Part shown: positions 62,506-64,000 of the stretch, in pieces
How the letters are laid out: every line of letters begins with the position of its first letter
Position numbering within the stretch: the first letter of the stretch is position 1
Translations under genes and position numbers: made by a program
Notes under the pieces: model-generated
Seen by the model: the letters and a program-made list of their open reading frames with translations, nothing else
What the model was told of the DNA's origin: nothing
Database searches by the model: none
Origin: Antrihabitans stalagmiti
Lineage (GTDB): Bacteria; Actinomycetota; Actinomycetes; Mycobacteriales; Mycobacteriaceae
Assembly: GCF_016482825.1 (NCBI RefSeq)
Contig: NZ_JAEMNV010000003.1
Coordinates: 248,001 to 312,000 of the forward strand
DNA length: 64,000 nt
Reading direction: 5' to 3'

Positions 62506-64000
62506 GTGAGTCTCATACCTTTGGCGTTGTTCGTTAAGCACGACGGACAGTCGTCCCGCGCGGGCGTGACGTGTAAGTACAAGTGCGGTAACGCGTGTTC
62601 GCACGAGGTACCGAACAACTCCGACGGTGCGTACTTCGGAGACATCGTTCGTTCCGCGATGTCGCGTCGTGGTGTGCTCAAAGGTGGCGCCGCGGCGGTC
62701 CTCGCTGTGGGTGCGGGAAGCGTGCTCGCTGCGTGTGGTGACGACGGCTCGTCGAGTGGCGGTGGAACAAGCACGGGGGCGCAGGCAGGGGGATCGCCGT
62801 CCGGCACTCAGTTCACAGCCGTAGCTCCGAACAAGGAAGACGCCGTGGTAATCCCGGACGGCTACGAGCAGGCCGTCGTAATTCGTTGGGGCGAGCCACT
62901 GTTCGCCGATGCGCCCGCCTTCGACTTCGATCGTCAGACGCCGCAGGCGCAGGAGCGGCAGTTCGGTTTCAACAACGACTTCGCGGGCCTTCTGCCGATC
63001 GAAGGTCAGCCGAATACGTTCTTGCTGGTCTGCAACCACGAATACACAACCGAGCCGTTTATGTTCAAGGGCTACGACGCAGAGAATCCCACGCTCGAGC
63101 AGTTCCAGGTTGCGGTCACCGCGCACGGCTTGTCGGTCGTGCAGGTGCAGGGTGAGTCCGGAAGTGGCAAGCTCACACCGGCTTTCGGGCAGTACAACCG
63201 GCGCATCTCGGCCAACAGCGAGTTCGTCGTCACCGGTCCCGCGGCCGGGAGCGATCTGTTGAAGACCGCTGCGGACCCAACCGGAACCAAGGTCATAGGC
63301 ACACTCAACAACTGCTCGGGTGGTGTGACGCCATGGGGCACAGTGCTTTCGGGTGAAGAGAACTTCAACCAGTACTTCGGCAACTACGACAAGGTCGGCG
63401 ACCAGACCGCCAAGGACCGCTTGAAGCGGTACGGATTCGTCGACGGCGCGTCGGAGCGCAAGTGGGAGCGCTTCGATCGTCGGTTCGATCTCGAGCAAGA
63501 ACCCAACGAGGCCAACAGGTTCGGCTACGTCGTCGAGGTCGACCCGTGGGATCCGGCGTCGACTCCCATCAAGCACACCGCGCTCGGACGCTTCAAGCAC
63601 GAAGCCGCCACCATCCATATCACCGGCGACGGAACGGTTGTCGCGTACAGCGGCGACGACGAGAAGTTCGACTACATGTACAAGTTCGTCTCGTCGAAGA
63701 AGATGCAACCCGGTACCGGGCAGGCAAGCATGCGACACAACATGACGCTGCTCGACGCCGGAACGCTGTACGTCGCGCGCTTGACCGGTAACGAGCCGAG
63801 CAAGATAGACGGGTCCGGAACTGTGCCGTCCGACAACGGATTCAGCGGCACGGGGGAATGGCTGCCGATCCTGAAGACCAACGAGGACGGTAAGGGCGAG
63901 TCGTTCGTCGACGGCATGAGCGCCGAAGAGGTCGCGGTCTTCACGCGGCTCGCGGGCGACAAGGTCGGGGCCACCAAGATGGACCGCCCCGAGGACATCC
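62506..64000 (+). CDS. PhoX-type alkaline phosphatase / DUF839 Tat-lipoprotein (3' end outside window)
   Basis: About 498 residues are visible and the frame is open at the window end. Tat motif SRRGVL (Arg54-Arg55) with hydrophobic stretch and lipobox VLAAC (Cys77). Then a Ser/Gly spacer and the PhoX beta-propeller: FNNDFAGLLPIEGQPNTFLLVCNHEYTTEPFMF, NNCSGGVTPWGTVLSGEENFNQYFGNYD, RFGYVVEVDPWDP and GRFKHEAATI. PhoX enzymes are Ca2+/Fe-dependent phosphatases active outside the cell. GTG 62506 with GGGGAG upstream. The 50 residues before the twin Arg, rich in Cys and charged residues, are long for a Tat signal but belong to many PhoX genes. Confidence 0.9.
   Translation, partial: MSLIPLALFVKHDGQSSRAGVTCKYKCGNACSHEVPNNSDGAYFGDIVRSAMSRRGVLKGGAAAVLAVGAGSVLAACGDDGSSSGGGTSTGAQAGGSPSGTQFTAVAPNKEDAVVIPDGYEQAVVIRWGEPLFADAPAFDFDRQTPQAQERQFGFNNDFAGLLPIEGQPNTFLLVCNHEYTTEPFMFKGYDAENPTLEQFQVAVTAHGLSVVQVQGESGSGKLTPAFGQYNRRISANSEFVVTGPAAGSDLLKTAADPTGTKVIGTLNNCSGGVTPWGTVLSGEENFNQYFGNYDKVGDQTAKDRLKRYGFVDGASERKWERFDRRFDLEQEPNEANRFGYVVEVDPWDPASTPIKHTALGRFKHEAATIHITGDGTVVAYSGDDEKFDYMYKFVSSKKMQPGTGQASMRHNMTLLDAGTLYVARLTGNEPSKIDGSGTVPSDNGFSGTGEWLPILKTNEDGKGESFVDGMSAEEVAVFTRLAGDKVGATKMDRPEDI

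Overview
The window is high-GC, densely coded actinobacterial chromosome, most likely from Rhodococcus or a close Nocardiaceae relative. The main reason is gene order. The blocks rpsF-ssb-rpsR-rplI-dnaB and ino1-padR-DUF1707-DUF5318-ponA-(Rv0051-like) match the Rv0046c-Rv0058 region of Mycobacterium tuberculosis, and a MoxR-DUF58-SpoIIM-RDD block matches Rv3690-Rv3695. I see no rRNA, tRNA, CRISPR array, transposase or phage genes. All family assignments were made by eye from motifs and remembered family features; no database search was run.

Layout. 0-1 kb: 3' part of a flavin monooxygenase. 1.5-6 kb: replication/translation block on the minus strand. dnaB carries a 295-residue intein with class 3 signatures inside its Walker A loop, and a group of DnaA-box-like sites lies between rplI and dnaB. 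6.2-10.5 kb: two GT87-type membrane mannosyltransferases, a cation/proton antiporter and a small ParB-like protein. 10.5-27.5 kb: a tellurium-resistance (Ter) type stress cluster. It has four TerD-domain proteins (one with a C-terminal vWA domain, one with an unassigned C-terminal region, one with two TerD domains, one canonical TerD), three tandem AIM24-family proteins and a TerC-related membrane protein. It also has a tightly overlapping five-gene operon: HpcH/HpaI-type lyase, PRTase-TRSP, StiP/PRTase-PELOTA, HAD hydrolase and TerD-vWA, preceded by a helical protein. This set resembles the Ter-linked biosynthetic module thought to make an unknown small molecule. In mycobacteria rpsF lies close to the Rv0051 gene; here about 21.8 kb separates them, so the Ter cluster occupies a break in an otherwise conserved core locus.

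27.8-39.6 kb: cell-envelope block. It contains the Rv0051-like membrane protein, bifunctional PBP PonA, DUF5318, two DUF1707 membrane proteins, PadR with a perfect palindromic operator candidate, ino1, an amidohydrolase, and a second PonA-like PBP. 39.7-42.9 kb: LpqY-SugA-SugB-like sugar importer without an adjacent ATPase; a SugC/MsiK-like ATPase lies at 50.5-51.6 kb. 43-48.8 kb: DUF2786 protein and metallohydrolase, a double-hotdog dehydratase, an EspC-like / DUF1023-hydrolase / LppA-like lipoprotein set, and a deazaflavin-reductase-like ORF lacking a usual start codon. 48.9-58.7 kb: Kef-type antiporter, LLM-class oxidoreductase and the MoxR block. 58.7-64 kb: a secreted protein of four Cys-containing repeats, an amino-acid ABC transporter with fused binding protein and permease, and the start of a PhoX-type phosphatase that runs off the window.

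Two copies of a roughly 47-bp palindrome (15092-15137 and 36281-36327) look like a dispersed repeat family.
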